From the NCBI GenBank assembly GCA_001604135.1, contig LVAT01000020.1, positions 1 to 64,000 of the forward strand: DNA of 64,000 bases, in the 5' to 3' direction. The position numbers and the translations under genes were made by a program. Of this stretch, positions 1-9,000 are shown in pieces. Position 1 is the first letter of the stretch. Each line of letters opens with the position of its first letter. This DNA is from Clostridiales bacterium Firm_14. GTDB taxonomy: Bacteria; Bacillota; Clostridia; Saccharofermentanales; Saccharofermentanaceae. The notes beneath the pieces were generated by a model. That model was given only the letters and a program-made list of their open reading frames with translations. It made no database searches and was not told the DNA's origin.

Positions 1-2
1 TT

Positions 3-31
3 GGTGTAAAAAACAGCCCGTTTTTTACACC
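3..31. promoter_or_regulatory. 12-bp inverted repeat upstream of the amidase gene
   Basis: GGTGTAAAAAAC and GTTTTTTACACC form a perfect 12-bp dyad around AGCCC. The half-site TTGGTGTAAAAC recurs near 52-64. It could be the terminator of a gene left of the window or an operator; the sequence does not decide. Confidence 0.4.
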
Positions 32-152
32 GGAATCCCTTTTTCGCAGTTTTGGTGTAAAACCCAAATCCAAAAGAACTTCCCCAAATATGATTTAAAG
101 ATTTATTTTGTCGAAAAAATAAAGAATGGTATTATCCTTTGTGGAGGTCACT

Positions 153-1682
153 ATGCCCGGAGACAATCTTGCTCAATTCAAACAGATTCTGGCGAATCTT
201 CCTGAAGACAGGAGGAAGCGCTTATACGACCGTCTCCACGCAATGCCCGCCTCCCAGAGAGAAGCATTCATTAATGACTTCACGAGAAAATATCTCTCTG
301 GCCAGAGGAAGCATCCTTCCAAGAAGACAGGCGCCCAGACAAAAGGCGCCCAATCAGTCAAGAAGCCCTCTTCCCCTAACGGCAATGCCCAAAAGAAGAC
401 TCAGCCTTCAAACGGCCAGGCTCAGAAGAAGTCACAGCCGGTAAACGGCCAGAAGAAAGCTGCGCCCGTATCAGGTCAGAAGAAACCTTCTTCTGCAAAT
501 AACCAGTCTCAGAAAAAGCAGCCCTCCCCTGCCGTCAAGGCCGGTCATGGCAAGCAGGGTTCTAACGTTAAGAAGCAGAATCCCCCGGCAAAATCGGCTC
601 CTGTCCGCAAGGAAGAAGCTGCACCCCATAAGGCAGATCGTGAGAAGAAAGCAGTTGTTCCTCAAAAGCCTGCCAAAAAGCCAATCGCAGCTCCCAAGAA
701 GATCAGGGAACTGCCGGTTGAAGCTTCTCAGGAGATTGAACCCGAGCATATCATTGCTGAACCCGTAAGAGTCATAGAAGAACCAAAAGAACCTCCGAGA
801 TCAAAGGAAGCATCTCTCCAGAGCGTTGCGATCGGCATTCTTATGGCTTTGCTCATAATCGGCTTCGGCTACATCGTCTATCTGTTCAATAAGCAGTCGA
901 TCGACAGGAAGTTCAACGAGATGTTCGGCATGCCTGCTGAAGAGACTATCGCAACTACACCTGAAGGACTTGGAATAATCGGATCCGAGCCTGAGTTCGT
1001 ACCGACCGATACGCCCACGCCGGTTCCGGCAACGCCCACGCCTACCCCGATCACTCTTAAGGAAGATCATCCTGATCTGAAAGGCAAAGTGATCGTTATC
1101 GATCCGGGTCACCAGGAAGTTCCCAACACTGAGAAAGAGACAGCGATCAAGGGTTCTTCAGCCGAGAAAGACAAGGCTACTTCGGGTGCCGTAGGCGTCG
1201 ACAGCGGTGCCAAGGAATACGAGCTTACTCTCCAGTATGCATTGGTATTAAAAGAATATCTGGAAGGATGCGGCGCAAAGGTCATCCTCACCAGAGACAC
1301 CAATGATGCTGACATCTCCAATATCGAGCGCGCGAAAATAGCGACCGACAACAAAGCAGACTGTTTCATAAGACTCCATGCCGACAGTGCTCCGGAAAGC
1401 GACATCAGCGGCGTTAAAGTATATGTCCCCTCCACCGGCAGTTATTCGAAGAATGCCGTTAAGGAAGGAACTAAGCTTGCTGAGCTCGTCGCCAATGAGA
1501 TCGGCAGCACTTCATTAGGCGTTGTACAGTCAAATATGTATACGGGTCTCAACTATGCAGACTCCGTCAGATCCTACCAGCTCGTCGTCGGATATCTCTC
1601 CAACAGCAACGACGATGCACTTATCTGCAACAGCGAGACTCCCTATAAGGTTGCTGTCGCTATCTCCGAATTCCTCAGGTAA
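153..1682 (+). CDS. Membrane-anchored N-acetylmuramoyl-L-alanine amidase-like protein
   Basis: Predicted 509-residue Amidase_3-family protein that would act on peptidoglycan outside the cell. GGAGG at 143-147 favours ATG 153 over the upstream ATG at 126. Order: a charged N-terminus, a long Lys/Gln/Pro-rich cytoplasmic stretch of about 180 residues, one transmembrane segment (SVAIGILMALLIIGFGYIVY), a Thr-Pro linker (TPTPVPATPTPTP), then the amidase domain. Zinc-ligand motifs are visible: DPGH, the Glu in KEYELTLQ, and RLHAD. The usual C-terminal V-E-x-G-F motif reads LVVGYLSN, so the second catalytic Glu appears replaced by Val. It may bind cell wall or have weak activity. No operon partner is obvious. 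Confidence 0.75.
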   Translation: MPGDNLAQFKQILANLPEDRRKRLYDRLHAMPASQREAFINDFTRKYLSGQRKHPSKKTGAQTKGAQSVKKPSSPNGNAQKKTQPSNGQAQKKSQPVNGQKKAAPVSGQKKPSSANNQSQKKQPSPAVKAGHGKQGSNVKKQNPPAKSAPVRKEEAAPHKADREKKAVVPQKPAKKPIAAPKKIRELPVEASQEIEPEHIIAEPVRVIEEPKEPPRSKEASLQSVAIGILMALLIIGFGYIVYLFNKQSIDRKFNEMFGMPAEETIATTPEGLGIIGSEPEFVPTDTPTPVPATPTPTPITLKEDHPDLKGKVIVIDPGHQEVPNTEKETAIKGSSAEKDKATSGAVGVDSGAKEYELTLQYALVLKEYLEGCGAKVILTRDTNDADISNIERAKIATDNKADCFIRLHADSAPESDISGVKVYVPSTGSYSKNAVKEGTKLAELVANEIGSTSLGVVQSNMYTGLNYADSVRSYQLVVGYLSNSNDDALICNSETPYKVAVAISEFLR

Positions 1683-1762
1683 GAATTTACAATTGAAAAT
1701 CCAAAAAGTTTGATATATTAGTAGTTAAGGCAAACAATACAAAACTCGAGGAGGTAGGCATT

Positions 1763-2338
1763 ATGGCAGATTTCGATCCCAGCATGATGAAGGATATGGC
1801 AAATCTCAAGAACGTCAACGAAGCTGATGAGCTTCTCCGTGGTTTGAAAGAACCGGGCAAAGAGACAGAGATCAAGAGCGAGTATTCATCGCTCAAAGAA
1901 GTCGAAATACTCAGACAAAAAGTTGAAAAGCAGACTTATCTTCTCCACGCTTTCTGGATCATGCTCAAAGAGCACGGCGCAACCAACGAAGAACTCGACA
2001 AGGCTTTGAACGAGGCCGTTCTTCTCCAGAAGAGAACAGATTTTAAGACCATCGCTAATTGTCCTTCCTGCGGCAAGGGCCTTCAGAAGATGGAGAACAA
2101 GCCTTTCGTATCCAAGTGCTACTATTGCGGCACAGAGCTCCTCATCAATCCTTACAAGAAGTACGACGGACTTGATCCTTACGACACAGGATACGCAGAG
2201 AAGATCGAAGAGCCCGCTCCCTATGTACCTGACGATGTAGTTGAAGCGGCTGAGATCAAGGATGCTCAGGACATCATCAGCCAGAGCTTCGAACCTTACG
2301 ATGTCACTAAGGATCTGAACTTCGAAGACGAACTCTGA
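1763..2338 (+). CDS. Zinc-ribbon protein of unknown function
   Basis: A 191-residue soluble protein starting at ATG 1763 behind GAGGAGG. The first ~110 residues are acidic and helical with heptad-like spacing, suggesting a coiled coil. A CPSCGKG pair and a CYYCGTELL pair at about 118-140 form a four-Cys zinc ribbon. The tail is acidic. It lies 80 bp after the amidase gene in the same direction and is followed by a clear terminator. No specific function is recognised; it could be an adaptor or nucleic-acid-associated protein. Confidence 0.6.
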   Translation: MADFDPSMMKDMANLKNVNEADELLRGLKEPGKETEIKSEYSSLKEVEILRQKVEKQTYLLHAFWIMLKEHGATNEELDKALNEAVLLQKRTDFKTIANCPSCGKGLQKMENKPFVSKCYYCGTELLINPYKKYDGLDPYDTGYAEKIEEPAPYVPDDVVEAAEIKDAQDIISQSFEPYDVTKDLNFEDEL

Positions 2339-2365
2339 TCTATAAGAATTGAACATTATGCAAGA

Positions 2366-2395
2366 GGGACCGCAGCAAAGCGGTCCTTCTTTTTG
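2366..2395 (+). terminator. Intrinsic terminator after the zinc-ribbon gene
   Basis: GGACCGC (2367-2373) pairs with GCGGTCC (2380-2386), followed by TTCTTTTTG. It closes the amidase/zinc-ribbon transcript just before the ssrA promoter. Confidence 0.85.
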
Positions 2396-2397
2396 TG

Positions 2398-2426
2398 TTG
2401 AGCAATCAGGCCAAAGCATATATAAT
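2398..2426 (+). promoter_or_regulatory. ssrA promoter
   Basis: TTGAGC (2398-2403), a 17-nt spacer, then TATAAT (2421-2426). Transcription would start about 2433, some 35 nt before the mature tmRNA 5' end. Confidence 0.75.
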
Positions 2427-2467
2427 ATGCGTCTGGAAAACTTAAATGTTTTCCTCTTTTCTGATAC

Positions 2468-2846
2468 GGGGATGCACTGGTTTCGACGGGGCTTCTGATG
2501 TCGGGAAAGCGGGTGGAGGATCCTCGTTGTGCCTCCTTAAAAAACGGGGAATTGCAAGTAATTGCAGACAACACAGAGCTCGTAGCAGCCTAAGGCTACC
2601 GTCCTTCCGCCTATCTTCTCGCGGGAGTGTACGTACACCGAAGACCTCGCCTGAGAGAGGTTAAGCAGGCAGTCCTACCGGTTAAGCTTTGCGCCGGCTA
2701 GCGGCTTTAATCTTATGAAGCTACTGGAACCGACGCCCGTCGATGGGCCACGCGGGAATAGGAATAATTCATCCGTCGACTGCACCCGGAGATTGTCCCG
2801 GAGGAAGAGGTTTCGGACAGGAGTTCGATTCTCCTCATCTCCACCA
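2468..2846 (+). ncRNA. ssrA: tmRNA
   Basis: Transfer-messenger RNA for ribosome rescue. The 5' GGGGATG pairs with CATCTCC before the 3' ACCA, forming the alanine-type acceptor stem. The typical 5' block GCACTGGTTTCGACGGG and a T-arm GGTTCGATTC-like segment (GAGTTCGATTCTC) are present. The tag frame starts at resume codon GCA 2564 and ends at TAA 2591-2593; it encodes ADNTELVAA. Length is 379 nt. The 3' end is also the attachment site of the mobile element immediately downstream, and the core repeat restores an intact 3' end. Confidence 0.95.
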
Positions 2847-2849
2847 AAA
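2831..2849 (+). repeat. attL core in the 3' end of ssrA
   Basis: The 19-bp core (CTCCTCATCTCCACCAAAA) is repeated exactly at 15798-15816. The pair marks the ends of the integrated element; the left copy keeps the tmRNA acceptor end intact. Confidence 0.88.
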
Positions 2850-2921
2850 ACTGTACGGGCATTGTAAAAAGTCAATAAATTCAAGGGTTTGCGAGTTCTC
2901 GCCTATTCTTGAAAATGTAGG

Positions 2922-2941
2922 TTACTACAAGCTTACTACAA
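2922..2941 (+). repeat. Integrase arm-type sites, left end
   Basis: Two TTACTACAA copies 11 bp apart. The same nonamer occurs twice just after the integrase gene (15647, 15659) and as TTACCACAA twice after attR (15888, 15899). Placement near both ends is typical of Tn916-family integrase arm binding. Confidence 0.65.
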
Positions 2942-2973
2942 AAACACGACTCAATAAAAAGTATGCCCAAAAT

Positions 2974-3003
2974 AATAGCGATCGGATATCCGATCGCTAT
3001 TTT
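2974..3003. terminator. Perfect palindrome, probable bidirectional terminator
   Basis: AATAGCGATCGGAT (2974-2987) and its exact complement (2988-3001) followed by TTTT. It probably replaces the native ssrA terminator displaced by insertion, and may also end leftward cargo transcription. Confidence 0.65.
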
Positions 3004-3019
3004 ATTGCAATTTGTTTAT

Positions 3020-3127
3020 GAGCGTCCAAAGAACAGTAAAAATCATTGAAAAACCGAGGTTTCCGGGCATTTTGTTCCTTTCAGGAGCCACTCTTTAGCT
3101 ACTAAATTATTGCTCACTTTGGTTCAT
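3020..3127. repeat. Downstream repeat, copy 1
   Basis: A ~110-bp segment starting GAGCGTCCAAAGAACAG, with clear similarity to 5726-5838. Each copy lies just 3' of one of the two paralogous solute-binding-like genes, so it probably travelled with the gene during duplication. Confidence 0.7.
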
Positions 3128-3179
3128 CCATGACAGTCTAAGTTGTGTAAATGGTCACTCCAACCAATGATTTTCAATG

Positions 3180-5396
3180 TTAACCTCTTTCGGCAATCAT
3201 CAAATTTACTCTATTCTCAATTATCTTTATTACTTCATCAAGTGATTTTTGTCCATCGAAATAGGAAGGCATCTCTTCATCTATGATAATTCTTATCGAA
3301 TAATCGGTTGAGTAATAGAAGGTTCCATTGCTAATGATAGATACATAATTATCAATAACCGCCTGATCTATTGGCTTTCCATCTGTTACAGTAACGGCTA
3401 ACGTGGTAAAAGCGTTTCTGCTCACAGGTATTGCGGAAGCATATTTTTGTATATCCTCATTTAGCATAGAAGATATGAACTGCCAACACCCTTCCTGACA
3501 AGATGAGCAAGCAGCAATCGAAGCACAAGAAGTGAAACGGTAGCATGGCCCTCTTCCATCAGGAGACGGCTGACCTATCAGTTTTCTGTTAGCAAGCGAG
3601 ATTCCATACTGTTCATAGTCAGTGGCCACCCCATAAAGAGACACACTTCGTATTCTTCCCTCGTTATGAGTTATCGTCTCCGGAACATTATCATGAACAT
3701 ATTCCGCTAAAGCTCTGAAATCCTGATTATTGAAGTTGACTCTTCCGTCAGAAGTCTCATACAGATCAAATGATACTGCTACAAGTTGGTCGAAATAGGC
3801 CATTTGGCTTTGATATGAATACATCGGATCGTTATTATTGCAGACTTCACTAACAAATTTGTTGTAGTCTTTTATCTTAATGCCAGTACCAAGACCTTTA
3901 GCCTCTTCGTTATCAACAAGAAGACCTTGAACAGTAACCTCTAGCGGCAAGGTGTATTTTCTTCCATCAATATCAGCTGCTTCAATTATGTTGGTAAAAT
4001 ACTCCTTCGGATCAAGCTTTAAGTCTTTAATCAAGGAATCTATATTCACCAAATACTTGCCGTTTTGTATCTCTCTGCAATCAGAACTGTCCAATATCAC
4101 ATCAGGCCCTTCACCCGAAGCAATATCAGCCATCAGCGCATTTATCTTTTCACTCTTTGCTCTGTTGGTTTCTGCATTGTAATCGATCATTGCAGCATCC
4201 CAGTCAAATACAGACCAATAGTTATAATCTTCATTATCCTTTATGAAATAAGCTTCGCTACGCTTGTTAAACTCACTTATTCCATTAGCTTCCAGAATAG
4301 TAAGCATATCCAGATGAGCTGCTTCAATGATCTGTTTTCCCGCATTAGGATTGGTTTCGGCTTTCGTAAGGATAACAATCGTATTATCCATTCCAGCTGC
4401 ATTGCACTTCAATATTATTCTTTCAGTTGTTGAAGAAAGAACGGTCGAAGCTTTATACATATAAAACGATAACAGCGAATTATTGAAATCGATTACGGGT
4501 GTCTTTTCACCGCCCTTGCCATCAGAAACAACCAAACTATGGTCTTCAACACTATATTCGCCCTTATAATCCTCTATCTCAGTAAAAGACAAAGACAAAG
4601 TGTTTAGAAGCATATATTTTGTTCTTTCGTAAGAGGTCACAAGCAAAATAATATTGTTGTCATCATACTTTTCGAAAGTGTCTATAAAATCGAAATTATC
4701 TGTTCGGACCTCATGGCACATGCCATTGTTCAAGGTATAAATGCAAGCCTTCATATTTGAATAGCACTTAAGAAAAGCCGTACCATTCACACAAACAACT
4801 TCATTGACCGAGATATTATCCTTCCCTGATGCAGAATCAAATTTGAGTTCATTTAACTCGCCTATCGACTTATCAGTTATATTTATTACACAGTCATATG
4901 TTTTTAGACCTGTGTTATCCGTATATTGTAAAGTGACCAGCAGATGTATCTCGCCATTGACTTCATACACACCGCCAATATCATTGACAAAACGCTCTTC
5001 AGAAGACAGACGCGACGCCAGATCAATAGAACCTAAAAATTCGCCTTCACTTCCTTCTTCAATGCTGAAACATGCAATCTCGTTTATTCCTTCAACATTG
5101 TCTTCTTTATAATTCCAGCCGCCATAATACACATAGATATTTTTATCAGTCACAGCTGCTAATTTACTGTTAATGCTAATATCTTTGGACTCTACATCGA
5201 ATGACAATTCCTCTGTTATGACCGAAAACTCAGAAGCATCCCACCACTCATCATTTTCAGAGATATATTTGGGGGCATTTATATTGTGATCCATATCAGC
5301 GTATGGATCTTTCTTGCTGCATGATGTCAGCACTCCAACGGACAGGGCGAGTATAAGCAGTTTAGTGAAAACTCGTGTACATGTTCTTTTGGTCAT
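3180..5396 (-). CDS. Solute-binding-like lipoprotein, paralogue of the M56-fusion ectodomain
   Basis: A 738-residue predicted lipoprotein. ATG 5396 is preferred because GAGGGG precedes it by about 7 nt. The signal peptide ends in a lipobox, LTSC. Residues ~40-370 are beta-rich and may be a propeller-like sensor region. The C-terminal ~370 residues resemble family 1 extracellular solute-binding proteins (GEGPDVIL, then a YFTNII...DGRKYTLP stretch). The C-terminus (EEMPSYFDGQKSLDEVI) matches that of the M56 fusion encoded upstream, and NPNAGK matches NPHAGK. No permease or ATPase genes are nearby, so a sensory role linked to the M56 protein is more likely than transport. The ligand is unknown. 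Confidence 0.7.
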   Translation of the reverse strand: MTKRTCTRVFTKLLILALSVGVLTSCSKKDPYADMDHNINAPKYISENDEWWDASEFSVITEELSFDVESKDISINSKLAAVTDKNIYVYYGGWNYKEDNVEGINEIACFSIEEGSEGEFLGSIDLASRLSSEERFVNDIGGVYEVNGEIHLLVTLQYTDNTGLKTYDCVINITDKSIGELNELKFDSASGKDNISVNEVVCVNGTAFLKCYSNMKACIYTLNNGMCHEVRTDNFDFIDTFEKYDDNNIILLVTSYERTKYMLLNTLSLSFTEIEDYKGEYSVEDHSLVVSDGKGGEKTPVIDFNNSLLSFYMYKASTVLSSTTERIILKCNAAGMDNTIVILTKAETNPNAGKQIIEAAHLDMLTILEANGISEFNKRSEAYFIKDNEDYNYWSVFDWDAAMIDYNAETNRAKSEKINALMADIASGEGPDVILDSSDCREIQNGKYLVNIDSLIKDLKLDPKEYFTNIIEAADIDGRKYTLPLEVTVQGLLVDNEEAKGLGTGIKIKDYNKFVSEVCNNNDPMYSYQSQMAYFDQLVAVSFDLYETSDGRVNFNNQDFRALAEYVHDNVPETITHNEGRIRSVSLYGVATDYEQYGISLANRKLIGQPSPDGRGPCYRFTSCASIAACSSCQEGCWQFISSMLNEDIQKYASAIPVSRNAFTTLAVTVTDGKPIDQAVIDNYVSIISNGTFYYSTDYSIRIIIDEEMPSYFDGQKSLDEVIKIIENRVNLMIAERG

Positions 5397-5439
5397 TTCT
5401 ATTCCCCTCTTTTGCAATTATATAACCTTGCAAGCCTCT

Positions 5440-5655
5440 TCAACCTTTTAAACATCCAATTGGAATAACAAACACGCCATCTTCTCTTCTATATCCATAT
5501 TCAGTTCCGGTAATCACAAGTTTTAAGTCCGGCAGTCTTATAGGACATCCTCTCTTATTCAAAACCGTACGAATATTGCCCTAGATAACAGTGACTACTG
5601 AATCCAAATCTCTGTCCAAGGAAATATGCAAACAGCTCTTCCATAAACCTAATAT
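5440..5655 (-). pseudogene. Gene fragment with an in-frame stop
   Basis: Reading leftward gives a protein-like frame that ends at TGA 5440-5442 and includes RGCPIRLPDLKLVITGTEYG and DGVFVIPIGCLKG, broken by TAG at 5581-5583 where Gln (CAG) would fit. No start codon remains in this frame. The 5' side abuts the repeat at 5652. I do not recognise the family with certainty; it is a decayed remnant of an accessory gene. Confidence 0.6.
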
Positions 5656-5722
5656 TACCAAATTAACAGTTAGCATACCAAAGTTTTGTCAAACAGAGCT
5701 TGGTCTCGATTTGTAACCGTTT
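5652..5722. repeat. Repeat shared with 10573-10660 (copy 1)
   Basis: ATATTACCAAATTAACAG through AACCGTTTT matches 10573-10660, apart from a 12-bp gap and a few substitutions. It is a dispersed intra-element repeat. Confidence 0.75.
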
Positions 5723-5725
5723 TAG

Positions 5726-5838
5726 GAGCGTCCAAAGAACAGCTAAAAACATTGAAAGGGCGGGGTTTCCGGGCTTCACGTTCCTTTTTTTAGCCACTCT
5801 TCAGCCACTTGATAATTACTTTCATTCGTTCACCAAAA
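5726..5838. repeat. Downstream repeat, copy 2
   Basis: Similar to 3020-3127. It lies 3' of the M56-fusion gene. The stretch 5839-6068 holds only a GC-rich hairpin (5945-5987, CAAGG...CCTTG) that may be a terminator; no gene is visible. Confidence 0.7.
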
Positions 5839-6068
5839 CACTATGATATTACTTCATTTCAGCAAATTAGAGGATAATCAGCCGGTAAAATAGAGGCAGA
5901 TTGTTGTCTACGAAGAAAACGTTAATGAATCGAGAAAATAATAAACAAGGCCCCGAAGTGTGGGGACACTCCTTTCGTTGGGACCTTGCGTTCTTATGAT
6001 TGAAGGACTTATTCAATCCTTCTATAGTCGGATTCAGTCATCCGTACTATACTGCTTATATTTCAAAA

Positions 6069-9000
6069 CTACCCTCGTTCATCTAACACTTTCTGTATTC
6101 TGTTCTCAGCAATCTCAATTACAGCATCCAAATCCTTCTGCCCTAAAAAATATGCTGGCATTTCTTCAATAAGAATCATACTAATATCCGGATCTTCAGA
6201 TTTAACCCTTGAACAGCCCAGTATTATATTTTCAATAAACTCTATGTCCTGCATTGTTATCTTATTGCCAATACTGTTGCCATAGCTGCCACTACCTCCA
6301 TTGCTATAGTATTCAACGGCAACTGCACCAGCGTTTTTAAATGCTTCCCTGCTCAAAACAAATCTGTCATTCATGGCAATCTCGTTTTGAATATCATCAG
6401 ACAAAAGCAGCTTTACAAACTCACCACAAGCTTTTGAATCAACAGCATGTGTAGACACTGCTACAGAACAAGTAGGTATAAACAGAGGCCCTCTGCCGTC
6501 AACAGACGGAAAACCAAGCATAGTCACCCCTCTTCCGTAAGGAGTAATACCCATACCCATGCCATAAAAACCGTTTATTCCCGTGCATCCCGATCCCAAA
6601 GTTAAGTCGCATTTCAGAAGAGGACTCTCTGCATAGCATGAACTATACCACGCATTAAGGGAACTTCCATTTTCCGGTACATTATCTTTAATATAGTCAG
6701 CAAGCTCTTTAAATTCCGGTTTAGACAAATCAACTTTTCCGTTCGATATAAACTCATCGCTCATACCACTAAAGAGCATTGAAAAATATACTGCCTGACC
6801 ATTAACAATAGGGTCATTTCCATTCAAAGTTTCTCTGACAAACTTCTTATACTCTTCAAGCGTAAAGCCCTTTGCAGTACTACTGACATTTTCAGCTTTG
6901 GTGAAGATTCCTTCCATTCCAAAGCTTATTGGCAATTGATAAAGAACGCCATCAATTTTTGACCCTTCTATAATGTTAGTAAAATACTTATCAGAATTAT
7001 ATTCTTTTAAAAATTGTGAAAGATCAATAAGACAGTTTGAATTATTAAGTTGATTGAACCCACTAACATTCATCAGTATGTCAGGGCCTTCGCCGTTGAT
7101 AATATCTATGGCAAGTTTGTTGCTCAGTTTGCCTTTACCCTTTATTTCAGACAAGTCCATGACGTCCTGATTATTATTATCATAATTATTATCAAAGAAA
7201 TCACTATATAAATACCTTGTTGAAACTTCAATAAAGCATTTACCGTTAGTCTGATTGAATAGCGCGATTGATTTCCCCGTAAATCTGTCCACTCCATCAT
7301 AGGCATATAATTCTAAAACAGTTTTACCTGCGTGAGGATTCTTATCTGCTCTCGTAAACTCGATAATTCTAATCTTGTCAGCCTTTCTTCCGGAATAAAC
7401 ATTTGTCATATCATATTTGCAGCAGATCACAAACCTGTCATCAGTGCATTCCATCAATGTAGAGTACTGGATCAATCCAATATTAAGATCACACCAGTTA
7501 AAATCGAGAGCAAGCTCAATTGACTTTGTCCGTGCATTTACTCTTGATATTCCACAGTCAGAGTTGAAATATATCATCCCGTCAGGGCTGGATAAGGATT
7601 CATATAGCGAGGCAGAATCCAACCACTCATACTCTTTAGAATCAGCAGGGGTTAACTCATTATTTTCAAGATCAAGGTGATAGTATACTCTTTTATTTCC
7701 AATAGATTCCATTATCAATGCACGGGTGTCAGTTACTGCTAAAACCGATGAAACCCATACATCTCTATCTGCTTTCTTGATTTCTACCTTTGATACCATC
7801 TTGTCAGGTGCTGTAATACTCAGTTCAGCGTATCTGAGCTCCTCATCATCCTGATGATCGATCACTTCAATCTCATATCTGCCTATTGCATAGAATTTCG
7901 AAGTTGTATAAAGGCCATTATTACCGGATTCATGGGTAGCCAGAAGTTCCCCTGTAAACGGATCATAATCTCTTTTTACCAAATTTGTTTTAGAAATAAT
8001 TATCCCGTTTGAGTAATAAGCATCCTGAACATAGTTTTCACTGACAGTAAGATCTTTAAGCAAATCGATAGTATTCACAGTTTGACTGGTCTTACGGTCT
8101 ATAACTGCAACATAACAGAATTTATAGTCTTTTTGATTGTAATTATCCCAATCTATTTCGTCATCGCGAGGCATCTCATAGTCTCCTGATGTGCGAATAA
8201 TATAGTAGTTTTCATCCATTCCAACAAATTGATAATTCAGCAAAGACATTACCTTGTTTTCATCAGCACCGCTCTTCACTTCAATTATGTTCGTGTTGAA
8301 CCAGGGATCATCTGCCTTAACCCTTCTGGTATCTGAAGTCTTTGCAAAAGAACAACTTGTAACCAACAGTATAGCCGCCATGCTTAAAGCCGTAACCTTT
8401 CGGCTGCTATTTGCCGGTCTCTTTAAGTTAATTATCCTCTTCTTCATCATCTTATATCCGCTTCTCATTCCAGTTGACAGGGTGAAAACAGCTTTATTTG
8501 TCTGTTGTTGTGGTATTCCAACCAGTGTTCTTGCATATTCTTTATAAGAATCAACTCCATAAGCTCTCATAACTTCTTCATCACACGCATATTCACAATC
8601 CCGACCGGAAAGAATAAAAGCTAACCATATTATTGGGTTATACCAATTAAGAAACAGAACCAAATAGCGGATTAATACCCATAAATAGTCACCATGTTTA
8701 TAATGACTTGCTTCGTGACAAACTACAAAATCGTTAATCTTCTCCGAACTGTTATCAACATAGATTCTATTAAAGAGAAGGAATGGTGTTTGTTTATGTC
8801 TGATACTATATATTTTGAGACCACTTGAAGGATCTCTGCCGATATATTTCCTGTTACGTTTGCAATAAGATATAAATCCGGTATTGTACACAGCTAATGC
8901 TATGATAAGAATGGCAGAAACAAGAATACTGCTATTCTTCAGTGCAGCGCCTATTTTCCCAGATTTGTTTGTTTTGATAATTGATACATCGACATGATTA

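Larger units (their letters stand above)
2847..3179. other. Left end of the mobile element, no gene seen
   Basis: Contains two TTACTACAA repeats 11 bp apart (2922-2930, 2933-2941), a perfect 28-bp palindrome, and one copy of the repeat shared with 5726-5838. I see no coding region. Confidence 0.6.
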
